Shown in pieces: positions 1-8,786 of a stretch of DNA of 64,000 nucleotides (within the stretch, counting starts at the first letter, position 1; each line of letters begins with the position of its first letter). A model generated the notes under the pieces. It searched no databases. It worked only from the letters and a program-made list of their open reading frames with translations, and was not told the origin of the DNA. A program made the translations under genes and the position numbers. Source of the DNA: Pedobacter sp. KBW06 (GTDB lineage: Bacteria; Bacteroidota; Bacteroidia; Sphingobacteriales; Sphingobacteriaceae). The stretch lies in NCBI RefSeq assembly GCF_003852525.1, contig NZ_QAJL01000002.1, positions 952,097 to 1,016,096 on the forward strand. The letters are read 5' to 3'.

Positions 1-2
1 TT

Positions 3-1187
3 ATCGGTTATATTGAAAAACCCAACTATTATTTTATAAATGAAGGGCCCGAAGTGGAGCAGGCCCTGGACAATCTAATGTTAACCCAGGGATGGAGGAG
101 AATCTTATGGAAAAATGTGATCAATAATACACCGCCAATCACACGATTTGCAGCAGAAAAATCGCAAACCATCAGCGGAACGATTACAAATTATAGTGGA
201 AAGCCAGCCCCAAACAGCAAGGTTTCCCTATTTTCCTCATCCGGCGGCTTTTTCGCTTTAGACACCCTTACAGATGCACAGGGGCGATTCAATTTTGATC
301 AGCTGATTTTCCCTGAAGACACCAAGTTCATTGTACAGGCACGAACTGCAAAAGATAAAAAGAGAGTAGACATTCATCTGGATATTGTTCCGGGACAGAT
401 CGTAACCAAAAGTAAAAACAGCGGAGATATAGAGGTCAATGTAAATGAGGCATTATCCGCTTATCTGCAGCAGAGCAGCAATTATTTCGATGAGCTGAAC
501 AAACGCGGGTTATTGGAAAAAACACTTTTATTAAAGGAGGTACAGATTACCGAAAAGAAACAACAGGTAAAGAACTCTGCCAATCTGAACGGCGCGGGAA
601 GAGCAGATGCGGTGATTACCGCGGAACAGCTTAGTACCTGTGTGACCTTATCTCAATGTTTACAAGGCCGGGTTGCCGGCCTGATGATCATGAACGGACA
701 AGCTTATCTCAGCAGGAATGGTGGAAGAACGCCAATGGCAATAGTACTGGATGGTATGAATATGGGTTCTGATTTTCTGGACAACATCAATGTATTTGAT
801 ATAGAAACCATTGAAGTGCTGAAATCCATCGGAAATACCGCCATCTATGGCTCCGGTGGCGGAGGTGGTATTCTGGTGATTACAACCAAACGTGGTGGTG
901 GGAATTACAGCAGTACCTTTAGCCCGGGCATCACCACCTATAACCCAAAAGGCTTTTATATTCCAAGAGAATTCTATAGTCCAAAATATGAACCTTCGGT
1001 ACCTGACCGCAAGCCGGATTTAAGGACAACTGTTTACTGGGCACCTCAGGTTCCTACCAATGAGCAGGGAAAATCGAGCTTCAGCTTCTTCAATACAGAT
1101 GAACCCGGAACCTACAGGGTAGTACTGGAAGGAATGGATCATATGGGTCGTCTTGGAAGAGCCGTTTATACCTATGAAGTAAAATAA
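3..1187 (+). CDS. TonB plug-domain surface protein, 5' truncated by window edge
   Basis: The reading frame is open from the first base, so this is the C-terminal ~394 residues of a longer protein. The first visible part resembles the carboxypeptidase-regulatory region of large Bacteroidota surface proteins (TISGTITNYSGKPAPNSKV). It is followed by a TonB-receptor plug-like module with SQCLQGRVAGL, IVLDGMNMG, IETIEVLKSIGNTAIYG and ILVITTKRG. No beta-barrel follows: the protein ends ~100 residues after the plug. Known relatives are large envelope proteins with MG2-like and plug domains. Their role is not established and I infer only an outer-membrane or periplasmic location. The next gene starts 10 bp downstream, so it may be the first gene of the fatty-acid operon or simply close to it. 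Confidence 0.75.
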   Translation: MGYIEKPNYYFINEGPEVEQALDNLMLTQGWRRILWKNVINNTPPITRFAAEKSQTISGTITNYSGKPAPNSKVSLFSSSGGFFALDTLTDAQGRFNFDQLIFPEDTKFIVQARTAKDKKRVDIHLDIVPGQIVTKSKNSGDIEVNVNEALSAYLQQSSNYFDELNKRGLLEKTLLLKEVQITEKKQQVKNSANLNGAGRADAVITAEQLSTCVTLSQCLQGRVAGLMIMNGQAYLSRNGGRTPMAIVLDGMNMGSDFLDNINVFDIETIEVLKSIGNTAIYGSGGGGGILVITTKRGGGNYSSTFSPGITTYNPKGFYIPREFYSPKYEPSVPDRKPDLRTTVYWAPQVPTNEQGKSSFSFFNTDEPGTYRVVLEGMDHMGRLGRAVYTYEVK

Positions 1188-1197
1188 ACTGATATAT

Positions 1198-1959
1198 ATG
1201 AATACCATTAAAGTCACCATAAAAGACCACTTAGCACTTATTACTTTAGACCGCGGAAGATCTAATGCCCTGAACCGCGAGATGATTACGGAATTAAATG
1301 ATATGCTGAACAGCATCGCTGCAGATCAGAATATTGCAGGCGCGATCATTACAGGTAAAGAGAATTTCTTTTCTGCCGGATTAGACCTTATTGAGCTCTA
1401 CAATTATTCGGAAGCAGAAGCCGAGTCTTTCTGGCACCTGTTCCTGGACTTTATCGCCAACATCACTTCTTTCAGAAAGCCATTGGTTGCCGCCATCAAC
1501 GGGCATAGCCCGGCCGGAGGTTGTGTTATTGCATTGGCCTGTGACTATAGAATCATGGCAGAAGGAAAGGCCATCATTGGTTTGAACGAAGTCCCTGTAG
1601 GAATCATCGTTCCCAATTCCGTTTTCCAGCTTTACTCCTTCTGGATCGGCAATGCCCATGCATCAAGAAGCTTATTGGAAGGCAAGCTGTTTACCCCTGA
1701 AGAAGCTTTGCAGGTTGGTTTGGTAGATGAACTGGTAAACCCGGAGAGTATCCTGACCACTGCAGAACGCAGAATCAGAAAGTATATGGGTATGGAAAGA
1801 AATACCTGGGAACAGAGTAAGCTGAACATCAGGAAAGACCTGATCGCCGCCACCCGAGCAAACCAGGACGACGCACTGGCGCTCATGTTAAAACAATGGT
1901 GGGCACCAAGTACAAGAAGTATTTTAAAAACAATTATTGACAACCTGCAAAAGAAATAG
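1198..1959 (+). CDS. Delta3,Delta2-enoyl-CoA isomerase-like (crotonase family)
   Basis: This is a 253-residue crotonase-fold protein, full length for the family. The oxyanion-hole segments are FFSAGLDL (57-64) and PAGGCVIALACDYRI (105-119). Of the two hydratase glutamates only the second is kept, E131 in GLNEVPVGI; the first position is valine (GGCV). One glutamate, plus GLNE and PEEALQVGLVDE, resembles mitochondrial Delta3,Delta2-enoyl-CoA isomerase (ECI1/DCI) more than a true hydratase. The likely role is moving cis/trans-3 double bonds to trans-2 during beta-oxidation of unsaturated fatty acids. The next gene, 3 bp downstream, is the matching dienoyl-CoA reductase, which supports this reading. 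A generic enoyl-CoA hydratase is the alternative. Confidence 0.85.
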   Translation: MNTIKVTIKDHLALITLDRGRSNALNREMITELNDMLNSIAADQNIAGAIITGKENFFSAGLDLIELYNYSEAEAESFWHLFLDFIANITSFRKPLVAAINGHSPAGGCVIALACDYRIMAEGKAIIGLNEVPVGIIVPNSVFQLYSFWIGNAHASRSLLEGKLFTPEEALQVGLVDELVNPESILTTAERRIRKYMGMERNTWEQSKLNIRKDLIAATRANQDDALALMLKQWWAPSTRSILKTIIDNLQKK

Positions 1960-1962
1960 CCC

Positions 1963-2838
1963 ATGTACAATCAACCAATGTTAAGGGATGATGCCTTAAA
2001 AGGAAAAACAATCGTAGTTACCGGTGGAGGAACCGGTCTTGGAAAAGCAATGGGTACTTATTTCCTTAAACTGGGTGCAAACCTCGTGATCACCAGCCGC
2101 AAGGCAGATGTTCTGGAAAAGACTGCTGCCGAGATGGAGAAAGAAACAGGCGGAAGAGTACTGGCCGTTGCCTGTGATGTGCGTGAGTACGAACAGGTAG
2201 AAAATGTCCTTGCCGAAGCCATCAAAACCTTTGGTAGGGTAGATGGCTTGCTCAACAATGCGGCAGGCAACTTCATATCTCCTACCGAACGCTTGTCGGC
2301 CAACGCCTTTTCTACCGTAATCGACATCGTTTTAAAGGGATCAGTAAACTGTACCCTTGCTTTTGGAAAGCACTGGATCAAAGAAAAACAAAGCGCAAGC
2401 ATTTTAAATATTGTGACCACCTATGCCTTTACCGGCTCCGCCTACGTTGTTCCTTCTGCCTGTGCAAAAGGAGGAGTATTGGCCATGACCCGGTCACTGG
2501 CTGTAGAATGGGGTAAATATGGCATCCGGACAAATGCGATCGCTCCGGGGCCTTTTCCTACCAAAGGCGCATGGGACCGTTTACTTCCGGGAGATCTGGC
2601 CGAAAAATTCGACTTCAAAAACCGCGTACCATTAAAACGTGTTGGTGAACACCAGGAACTGGCAAACCTCGCGGCCTTCCTGATCAGTGATTTCGCCGGT
2701 TACATCAACGGAGAAGTGATTAGCATTGACGGTGGCGAATGGCTGCAAGGTGCCGGTCAGTTTAACGGGCTGGAAGCCATTCCAAATGAGATGTGGGATA
2801 TGTTTGCGCAAATGACAAAATCAGCTAAAGGAAGTTAA
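1963..2838 (+). CDS. 2,4-dienoyl-CoA reductase-like SDR oxidoreductase
   Basis: This 291-residue short-chain dehydrogenase has the cofactor motif TGGGTGLG (20-27) and NNAAGNF (98-104). The usual SDR Tyr-x3-Lys is absent. Instead Y154 (TTYAFTGS) and K169 (PSACAKGG) lie 15 residues apart, the spacing known for Tyr199/Lys214 of mitochondrial 2,4-dienoyl-CoA reductase, and the following EWGKYGIRTNAIAPGP also matches that family. Predicted reaction: NADPH-dependent reduction of 2,4-dienoyl-CoA, the second auxiliary step for polyunsaturated acyl chains. It follows the isomerase by 3 bp and is probably co-transcribed. Its stop codon lies in the loop of a terminator hairpin. Confidence 0.88.
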   Translation: MYNQPMLRDDALKGKTIVVTGGGTGLGKAMGTYFLKLGANLVITSRKADVLEKTAAEMEKETGGRVLAVACDVREYEQVENVLAEAIKTFGRVDGLLNNAAGNFISPTERLSANAFSTVIDIVLKGSVNCTLAFGKHWIKEKQSASILNIVTTYAFTGSAYVVPSACAKGGVLAMTRSLAVEWGKYGIRTNAIAPGPFPTKGAWDRLLPGDLAEKFDFKNRVPLKRVGEHQELANLAAFLISDFAGYINGEVISIDGGEWLQGAGQFNGLEAIPNEMWDMFAQMTKSAKGS

Positions 2839-2854
2839 ACCTTTAGCTGATTTT
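2817..2854. terminator. Bidirectional terminator over the reductase stop codon
   Basis: AAAATCAGCTAAAGG (2817-2831) pairs perfectly with CCTTTAGCTGATTTT (2840-2854) across an 8-nt loop that contains the TAA stop of the upstream gene. The 15-bp stem has A and T runs on its flanks and lies between two convergent genes, so it can serve both strands. Confidence 0.75.
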
Positions 2855-2858
2855 ACAA

Positions 2859-3908
2859 TTACCATCTGATTAAAGCACTGGCCCAGGTAAAACCTGATCC
2901 AAAGGCGGCCAGGCATACCAGGTCGCCTTCTTTTATTTTACCCGCTTCCCATGCTTCACATAAAGCAATAGGCACGGAAGCCGCGGTTGTATTTCCGTAT
3001 TTCTGAATGTTATTAAACACTTTATCATCGGGTAAGCCCAATAATTGCTGTACATACTGACTGATTCTCAGATTGGCCTGGTGTGGCACCAGCATGTCGA
3101 TATCTTCAGGTTGCAGGTTATTTGCCGTTAAGGCTTCTTTTATCACCTCAGGGAACTTCACCACTGCTTTTTTAAATACCGCAGGTCCATCCATGTATGG
3201 CAGGGATGCTCCGCTTTCCAACTGTTCTGTAGTCATGAATAAACCACCCAGCTCCTGGTCAGGATAACCGGGTTTACCTTTCAGCCATTTGTTGGCACTT
3301 GCTCCGGGATAATACATCGCCAGAATCTCCGCATCCGCCCCGTCACTATGTAAATGAGTGCTCATGATCCCTTGTCCTTCTTTCTCTGCAGGCTGCAAAA
3401 CTACCGCTCCCGCCCCATCGCCAAAGATGACAGAAACATTGCGGCTACGCGTTTCAAAGTCCATGGCAAAAGAGTGTTTTTCGCTTCCTACTACCAGAAT
3501 ATTTTTATACATGCCGGTTTTAATAAACTGATCGGCAACGGATAAGGCATAGACAAATCCGGAACATTGATTCCTGATGTCTAAAGCCCCAATTTCTTTC
3601 ATTTTCATTTCACGCTGAAGCAATACGCCACATCCCGGGAAATAATAATCAGGGCTGAGGGTTGCAAAAATTACAAAGTCGATTTCCTGGGCTGTTGTTC
3701 CTGCTCTTTCGATGGCAATTTTCGCTGCTTCCACCCCCATTGTCGTGGTGGTTTCCTCCAGGCGGTCTGCAAACCTGCGTTCCTTTATGCCGGTACGTTC
3801 TTGAATCCATGCATCATTCGTATCCATAAAACGGGACAAATCATCATTGGTATAGACATTTTTAGGCACATAATAGCCTATTCCGGCAATTTTTGAACGA
3901 TGCATCAT
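2859..3908 (-). CDS. 3-oxoacyl-ACP synthase III family protein (FabH-like)
   Basis: This 349-residue thiolase-fold enzyme keeps the FabH triad: C115 in IRNQCSGF, H276 in VPHQANLR and N306 in KYGNTTAAS. Length and motif spacing fit beta-ketoacyl-ACP synthase III, which condenses an acyl-CoA starter with malonyl-ACP. There is no other fatty-acid synthesis gene beside it, so it may prime ordinary type II synthesis or make a special starter; the sequence does not decide. A -7 element TATTTTTG lies 25 nt upstream of the start on the same strand. The protein begins with two adjacent methionines. Confidence 0.88.
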   Translation of the reverse strand: MMHRSKIAGIGYYVPKNVYTNDDLSRFMDTNDAWIQERTGIKERRFADRLEETTTTMGVEAAKIAIERAGTTAQEIDFVIFATLSPDYYFPGCGVLLQREMKMKEIGALDIRNQCSGFVYALSVADQFIKTGMYKNILVVGSEKHSFAMDFETRSRNVSVIFGDGAGAVVLQPAEKEGQGIMSTHLHSDGADAEILAMYYPGASANKWLKGKPGYPDQELGGLFMTTEQLESGASLPYMDGPAVFKKAVVKFPEVIKEALTANNLQPEDIDMLVPHQANLRISQYVQQLLGLPDDKVFNNIQKYGNTTAASVPIALCEAWEAGKIKEGDLVCLAAFGSGFTWASALIRW

Positions 3909-3933
3909 ATTTGGGTTTATTACAAATTTTAGG

Positions 3934-3941
3934 CAAAAATA
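3934..3941 (-). promoter_or_regulatory. -7 element TATTTTTG for the FabH-like gene
   Basis: This is an exact match to the Bacteroidota TAnnTTTG element, read on the minus strand 25 nt before the start codon. I see no clear -33 TTTG partner. Confidence 0.5.
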
Positions 3942-3973
3942 ACTTTAACTGCAACATTATTTTGAAATTAGCT

Positions 3974-3981
3974 TATTTTTG
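3974..3981 (+). promoter_or_regulatory. -7 element TATTTTTG for clpS
   Basis: This is an exact TAnnTTTG match ending 4 nt before the clpS ATG (3986). Transcription starting about 5-7 nt downstream would give an essentially leaderless mRNA. Confidence 0.5.
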
Positions 3982-3985
3982 TACC

Positions 3986-4267
3986 ATGTCAACAGAAACT
4001 AAAGAAGAAACTTTTACATTAGAAGAAATCCTGACCTCCTTAAAAACGGTTCACCGGTTAATCCTATGGAACGACGATGTAAATACCTTTGACCACGTCA
4101 TTCACTGTATGATGAAGTACCTGGATTATTCTGAAAGCCAGGCCGAAAAAATTGCCTGGGAAGTTCATAACAAGGGAAAATGTGCTGTATTGGAAGGTTC
4201 CTTTACAGAGATGGAAGTTTACCGTAAGATCTTACAACAGGAAGGTCTAACTGTTTCCGTTGATTAG
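3986..4267 (+). CDS. clpS: ATP-dependent Clp protease adaptor ClpS
   Basis: This 93-residue protein has the ClpS core: LILWNDDVNTFDHVIHCM corresponds to the conserved N-degron pocket segment and VHNKGKCAVLEGS to the conserved helix-loop. Known role: it binds the N-terminal domain of ClpA/ClpC and delivers N-end-rule substrates to ClpAP-type proteases. The frame is open further upstream, but the start at 3986 fits family length and the -7 element just before it. The 3' end overlaps the convergent thioredoxin-like gene by 21 bp. No clp ATPase gene is in this window. Confidence 0.93.
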   Translation: MSTETKEETFTLEEILTSLKTVHRLILWNDDVNTFDHVIHCMMKYLDYSESQAEKIAWEVHNKGKCAVLEGSFTEMEVYRKILQQEGLTVSVD

Positions 4268-4861
4268 TACCTGCTGAACCAACGCATTCAACTCTTGCTG
4301 CGTCGTTTGCGTTTTATCTTTGGCATACCATCCATGAAGTCTTTCTGCGATGAGCATCATATCTGTACTTTCTTTTTTCCAGCCGGCCAGTAACGATTGC
4401 AGAATTTGTGGCCTTGGACCCCATTTGCAAAGAACCTTTCCCTCTTCATCGAGGATCAGCAATACCGGAATCGCCCTTCCACCATTGGTAAGATGCGCAT
4501 CAATCAAAGGCAGGTTCTGATCTCTCAACACGAATTTAAGGCTTATTTTATCCGGAAAACTACTGGCCATTTTATCAAAAACAGGAACAATCTGTGCAGC
4601 ATCCCCGCACCAGCCTTCGGAGATCACCAGGAAGCGATACTTCCCTTTTAAATCATTTAAGGAACCTAACAGGTCTGCATTTAGCTGTACCGTTTTATCT
4701 ACGCGGTTCATTCGCTGCACATTCATTTTCGTATAGTGAAGCATCGCTTCGCTATCGTCCTCCCCGGTAGTTTTTTTCGCGAGCAGCAGCTCATTTATCA
4801 AATTACGATAGGCTGAATAACTCATTCCTTCGTTAACAAAAATATTACTGTATCCGATCAT
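4247..4861 (-). CDS. Thioredoxin-family protein with single-cysteine WCGDA motif
   Basis: From the methionine at 4861 the protein is 204 residues; the frame is open 33 codons further upstream. A thioredoxin fold is suggested by FLVISEGWCGDAAQIVPVF followed by GGRAIPVLLILDEEGKVL with the cis-proline of the fold. The usual CxxC is WCGDA here, so only one cysteine remains. It cannot form the classical disulfide and may act through a single thiol or as a binding protein. There is no signal peptide from this start, so it is probably cytoplasmic. The last 21 bp overlap clpS on the other strand. Similar single-Cys proteins are common in Bacteroidota, function unknown. Confidence 0.75.
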   Translation of the reverse strand: MIGYSNIFVNEGMSYSAYRNLINELLLAKKTTGEDDSEAMLHYTKMNVQRMNRVDKTVQLNADLLGSLNDLKGKYRFLVISEGWCGDAAQIVPVFDKMASSFPDKISLKFVLRDQNLPLIDAHLTNGGRAIPVLLILDEEGKVLCKWGPRPQILQSLLAGWKKESTDMMLIAERLHGWYAKDKTQTTQQELNALVQQVLINGNS

Positions 4862-4959
4862 AATTAGCTGTAATAAAATAGTTACGCCTGTTCTTTTTAA
4901 ACCTCCGGCATGTTTCTTTGTCCCTCTTATATAAAAAGCACCAAAACCTAAACACACCA

Positions 4960-7458
4960 ATGAAGAATCTGTTATACAAAGTTCTACTTTTAACCTTTGC
5001 CATTTGTACTACAACTGTAAAACTTAATGCACAAACTACCGGAGAAGGTAAGATTATGGCGAAGGTTGCAGATGCCCAAACCAGCGAGACCATTCCATTT
5101 GCGACCGCAGTGATTCTCGACAGAAAGACCAAGGCACTGGTAAAAGGTGTACAGACCGATGTGAACGGGAATTTATCCATGACAGGCTTACCCAAAGGTG
5201 TTTTTACCTTTAAAGTGAGCTACGTAGGTTATCAAACTATGGTTCGCGATTCCGTTTCCATCTCTGCAATTGTCAAAGAAATCAACCTGGGTACCATTAA
5301 AATGAAAACGGCAAAAGGTACCGTATTAAATGAAGTGGCCATTACGGCCCAGAAAAGCACCATTCAACTTGGTGTAGATAAGAAAGTATTTTCTGTAGAC
5401 CAAAGTTTAGTGAGCGAGGGCGGCTCTGCCTCCGACCTTTTACAAAATGTGCCATCAGTACAATCGGATATCGACGGAAATGTCAGCCTGAGAGGATCCA
5501 CAGGCGTTAGAGTCCTGATTGATGGCAAGCCTTCTTTAATTGCCGGGGGTAATGTAGCACAGATCTTACAGTCTATTCCGGCGAGCTCGATAGAGAGTGT
5601 CGAACTGATTACCAATCCTTCGGCCAAATACGATGCGGAAGGTCAGTCGGGAATTATCAACATTGTATTGAAAAAGAACAAGAAACTCGGACTGAATGGT
5701 AACGTTGCCCTGACTGCAGGGAACCGGGAGAATTATAATGCCAGTACCAGTTTGAGTTTTCAGAACAGTAAAGTGAACCTGTATGGCAATTACAGCTACA
5801 GGTATGGCAACCGTCTTGGTGGCGGCTACAACAACATCAGCTATTTAAACTCCAGCTTTCCCAATGCTTTTGCCAATCAGAATACCGATTCCAAATCTTT
5901 AGACAAAGGACACAATGTGAAAGCAGGGCTTGATTATTACCTGAGCGACAAAGACGTTTTAAGCTTCTCTGGCGGCTTCAACCTCAGAGACAACGATAGA
6001 AACGAGTTTCTGACTATTGATCAGTTAAACAGCCTTAAGAACCCATTGGAACTCAGCAGAAGGAACAACTCCAACCTGGGATCAGGGGGCAGCTATGACC
6101 TCAACCTGGACTTTAGTCATAAATTTAAAAAACCGAAAGAGGAAATTACCTTTAATGCCAGCTTCTCTGAAGGGGACAACGACAACCTTCAAATCTACAA
6201 TACAGATATCTACAACCTCAACGGAACCGCTGTTGACCTACTCCCGGAAATCATCAGAAATGATGGAAGCGGAATCAACAGGAACTATAACATCCAGGCA
6301 GACTATACTCTGCCAGTTGGTAAATCCGGAAAACTGGAAGCTGGTTACCGCAGTCAGGTTCGAATTGCAGAAAACAATACCTTTTCTGACCGCCTGAACA
6401 ACATTACCGGAAATTACGACGTAAATCTGGCACTTACCAATGATTTCAACAGTAAAGACCAGGTTCATGCCCTATATGCAAATTACCAGAACCAGGTGAA
6501 AAATTTCGGTTATCAGCTCGGATTAAGGGCAGAAGATGCCACTCTTGATACGCGTCTGGGAATGTATGGTGCAAATGGACAGATCAGCCCCGTTCCGGGG
6601 AAAGTGGCTTATACCCGACTATACCCAAGCATCTTTTTAACGCAGAAATTAAAATCAGAACAACAATTGCAATTGAGCTACAGCCGAAGGGTGAACAGGC
6701 CAAGAGGCTGGGATACCAATCCTTTTATCGACGTTTCCGATCCTTTGAACTACCGCCAGGGAAATCCGAACCTTAAACCAGAGGACGTACATGCTTTTGA
6801 ATTAAGCTACAGCAAGTTCTGGAAAAAAGTGACTTTCATTTCCACCGCCTATATGCGACAGACCAATGATGTGATCCAGCGGGTCAGAACAGATCCGGAT
6901 CAGAATGGGATTACCACCACTACCCCTCAGAACTTAACCAGCGAGCTATCCAGCGGATTAGAGCTGATTGGTCGTTTTGACGTGGTCAAAGCCTGGAATT
7001 TTACCGCCAATGCCAACTTATACCAAAGTAAAATAAATGCAGGACCTGCGTTGGGCTCTGGTATTGTGGACAACTCCGGATTTACCTGGAATGCCAACCT
7101 GACAAATAATTTCGTCCTGCCTTATAACATCACCTTGCAGATCAAAGGAGACTACCGTGCCCGTCAGGTGATGGCGCAGGGAACAAGAAATCCCATGTAT
7201 GGTGTAGATGCCGGTGCGAAATATGATTTTAAAGACAAAAAATCAAGCTTGAGTCTGAATGTACGGGATATTTTCGCCACCCGTAACTGGAGTATGACCA
7301 CCAGTACAGAAAACTCTCTTGTTGATTTCAGGCGCTACATGCAGGGAACGATGGCAAGTTTAACCTATTCTTACCGTTTTGGAAAGACCAGCTTCAGCCC
7401 TAAAAAAGGCAAAAAACCGGATCAGCAGGAAATGCGTTCCGATGAAGAGTCATTTTAG
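4960..7458 (+). CDS. TonB-dependent receptor-like outer membrane beta-barrel protein
   Basis: This 832-residue protein starts at 4960 with signal peptide MKNLLYKVLLLTFAICTT and cleavage after LNAQ. Next come a carboxypeptidase-regulatory-like domain (about 28-115; GVQTDVNGNLSMTGLPKG), a plug (about 120-235; ASDLLQNVPSVQSD, VLIDGKPSL, VELITNPSAKYDAEG, IINIVLKKN) and a barrel to the C-terminus, which ends in a charged tail rich in K, E and D. It belongs to the outer-membrane beta-barrel (OMP_b-brl_3) group related to TonB receptors. The cargo is unknown; the family is thought to import or assemble envelope substrates. The Nudix gene begins 13 bp after its stop, apparently from its own promoter. 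Confidence 0.88.
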   Translation: MKNLLYKVLLLTFAICTTTVKLNAQTTGEGKIMAKVADAQTSETIPFATAVILDRKTKALVKGVQTDVNGNLSMTGLPKGVFTFKVSYVGYQTMVRDSVSISAIVKEINLGTIKMKTAKGTVLNEVAITAQKSTIQLGVDKKVFSVDQSLVSEGGSASDLLQNVPSVQSDIDGNVSLRGSTGVRVLIDGKPSLIAGGNVAQILQSIPASSIESVELITNPSAKYDAEGQSGIINIVLKKNKKLGLNGNVALTAGNRENYNASTSLSFQNSKVNLYGNYSYRYGNRLGGGYNNISYLNSSFPNAFANQNTDSKSLDKGHNVKAGLDYYLSDKDVLSFSGGFNLRDNDRNEFLTIDQLNSLKNPLELSRRNNSNLGSGGSYDLNLDFSHKFKKPKEEITFNASFSEGDNDNLQIYNTDIYNLNGTAVDLLPEIIRNDGSGINRNYNIQADYTLPVGKSGKLEAGYRSQVRIAENNTFSDRLNNITGNYDVNLALTNDFNSKDQVHALYANYQNQVKNFGYQLGLRAEDATLDTRLGMYGANGQISPVPGKVAYTRLYPSIFLTQKLKSEQQLQLSYSRRVNRPRGWDTNPFIDVSDPLNYRQGNPNLKPEDVHAFELSYSKFWKKVTFISTAYMRQTNDVIQRVRTDPDQNGITTTTPQNLTSELSSGLELIGRFDVVKAWNFTANANLYQSKINAGPALGSGIVDNSGFTWNANLTNNFVLPYNITLQIKGDYRARQVMAQGTRNPMYGVDAGAKYDFKDKKSSLSLNVRDIFATRNWSMTTSTENSLVDFRRYMQGTMASLTYSYRFGKTSFSPKKGKKPDQQEMRSDEESF

Positions 7459-7466
7459 TATATTTG
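7459..7466 (+). promoter_or_regulatory. -7 element TATATTTG for the Nudix gene
   Basis: This exact TAnnTTTG match begins at the base after the receptor stop codon and ends 5 nt before ATG 7472. It decides the Nudix start and predicts a leaderless or near-leaderless transcript. Confidence 0.5.
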
Positions 7467-7471
7467 CGTCC

Positions 7472-8026
7472 ATGGAAGAACGCAATCCCTGGACCACTAT
7501 TGAAAGTCGCAAAATCTATGATAACAACTGGATTGGGCTAACAGAACACCAGGTGATCAACCCATCCGGAGGTAAAGGAATATATGGCGAAGTACATTTC
7601 AAAAACCTGGCCATTGGAATTTTACCTTTAGACGAGGAGTTGAACACCTGGCTGGTTGGACAATACCGCTTTCCTTTAAAAGCTTACAGCTGGGAAATTC
7701 CGGAAGGTGGGGGCCCCTTAGGTTCCGATCCGCTGGACAGTGCCAAAAGGGAATTGCTGGAGGAAACCGGACTTTCGGCAACAGACTGGGTAGAGCTTCA
7801 GCGCATGCACCTCTCCAACTCGGTAAGCAATGAGCTGGCCATTATTTATATCGCCAGGGGCCTTAGCATGGGCATTGCCGAACCTGAAGAAACCGAAGAA
7901 CTCCGGCTCCGAAAACTTCCTTTTCAGGAAGCCTACGAAATGGTCCTAAACGGAGAAATCACGGACAGCATGAGCGTTGCTGCCATTTTAAGAACAAAAA
8001 TAATCCTTCAGGAATCTCAGCTTTAA
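7472..8026 (+). CDS. Nudix hydrolase, ADP-ribose pyrophosphatase-like
   Basis: From ATG 7472 the protein has 184 residues. The Nudix box runs from G79 to L101 with the core REL-LEETGL. The first glutamate of the consensus (Gx5E) is serine, S85; the metal-binding REuxEE part is intact. SWEIPEGGG before the box resembles ADP-ribose/NDP-sugar pyrophosphatases, so hydrolysis of ADP-ribose-type substrates is likely but not proven. A longer frame reaching back to 7379 would overlap the upstream gene by 80 bp and ignore the -7 element, so I reject that start. The acyltransferase gene follows after 18 bp, probably in the same transcript. Confidence 0.85.
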   Translation: MEERNPWTTIESRKIYDNNWIGLTEHQVINPSGGKGIYGEVHFKNLAIGILPLDEELNTWLVGQYRFPLKAYSWEIPEGGGPLGSDPLDSAKRELLEETGLSATDWVELQRMHLSNSVSNELAIIYIARGLSMGIAEPEETEELRLRKLPFQEAYEMVLNGEITDSMSVAAILRTKIILQESQL

Positions 8027-8044
8027 CGAATCTTTTCAGCTATT

Positions 8045-8779
8045 ATGAATAAATTTTTCGGATACATTTTCAGTCCCATCTTTTACCTCTTTTTTGTGCT
8101 GACTTTAATTATTTTTCAGCCCATTCAATGGCTATGTTACCGCCTGTTCGGTTATCAGGCACACAAAGCCTCCGTAGATGCCCTGAATTTCTTTCTCACC
8201 TACTGTGACCTTTTCCTGGGCAGTTCGGTTACTTTTATCAATGAGCAGGACATCCCTGTTGACCAGCCCAAAATATTTGTAGCCAACCACCAGAGCATGT
8301 ATGACATTCCCGGACTGATCTGGTTTCTAAGAAAACACCACATCAAGTTTATCTCAAAAATAGAGCTGACCAAAGGCATTCCTTCTATTTCTTTCAACCT
8401 TAAATATGGAGGTGGGGCTAATATCGACCGTAAGGACAGCAAACAAGCCGTTGGTGAGATCATCCTTCTGGGCAACAGAATGAAAGAAAAAAACTGGTCT
8501 GCGATGATTTTCCCTGAAGGTACACGTTCCAAAGACGGAAACCTGAAGCCCTTTCATGTAGGTGGGATTGCCACACTTTTAAAAAAGGTACCCAATGCAC
8601 TGATCGTACCTATTGCAATTGAAAACTCCTGGAAAATGGTACAATACGGTACTTTCCCCCTCAGCTTCGGCGAAAAGATCCGCTGGACGGTGTTAAAGCC
8701 AATAGATTCCACCGGCAAAAACCCGGAGGAGGTTACCCAGGAAGCAGAACAGGCAATTCGCCGGAAATTAGGGCAGTAA
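8045..8779 (+). CDS. 1-acyl-sn-glycerol-3-phosphate acyltransferase (PlsC family)
   Basis: This 244-residue protein begins with a hydrophobic membrane segment (about 4-30). The acyltransferase motifs are NHQSMYD (81-87, the HX4D catalytic pair) and FPEGTRS (156-162, glycerol-3-phosphate binding). Known reaction: acyl transfer to lysophosphatidic acid, giving phosphatidic acid for phospholipid synthesis at the inner membrane. It lies 18 bp behind the Nudix gene and is convergent with the LytTR regulator, with only 7 bp between stop codons and no obvious terminator. Confidence 0.88.
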   Translation: MNKFFGYIFSPIFYLFFVLTLIIFQPIQWLCYRLFGYQAHKASVDALNFFLTYCDLFLGSSVTFINEQDIPVDQPKIFVANHQSMYDIPGLIWFLRKHHIKFISKIELTKGIPSISFNLKYGGGANIDRKDSKQAVGEIILLGNRMKEKNWSAMIFPEGTRSKDGNLKPFHVGGIATLLKKVPNALIVPIAIENSWKMVQYGTFPLSFGEKIRWTVLKPIDSTGKNPEEVTQEAEQAIRRKLGQ

Positions 8780-8786
8780 GTACTTT

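Noticed and set aside
4918..4959. Upstream extension of the barrel gene to an ATG at 4918
   Set aside because: It would put 14 residues before a perfect signal peptide and overlap the divergent thioredoxin leader; ATG 4960 is better.
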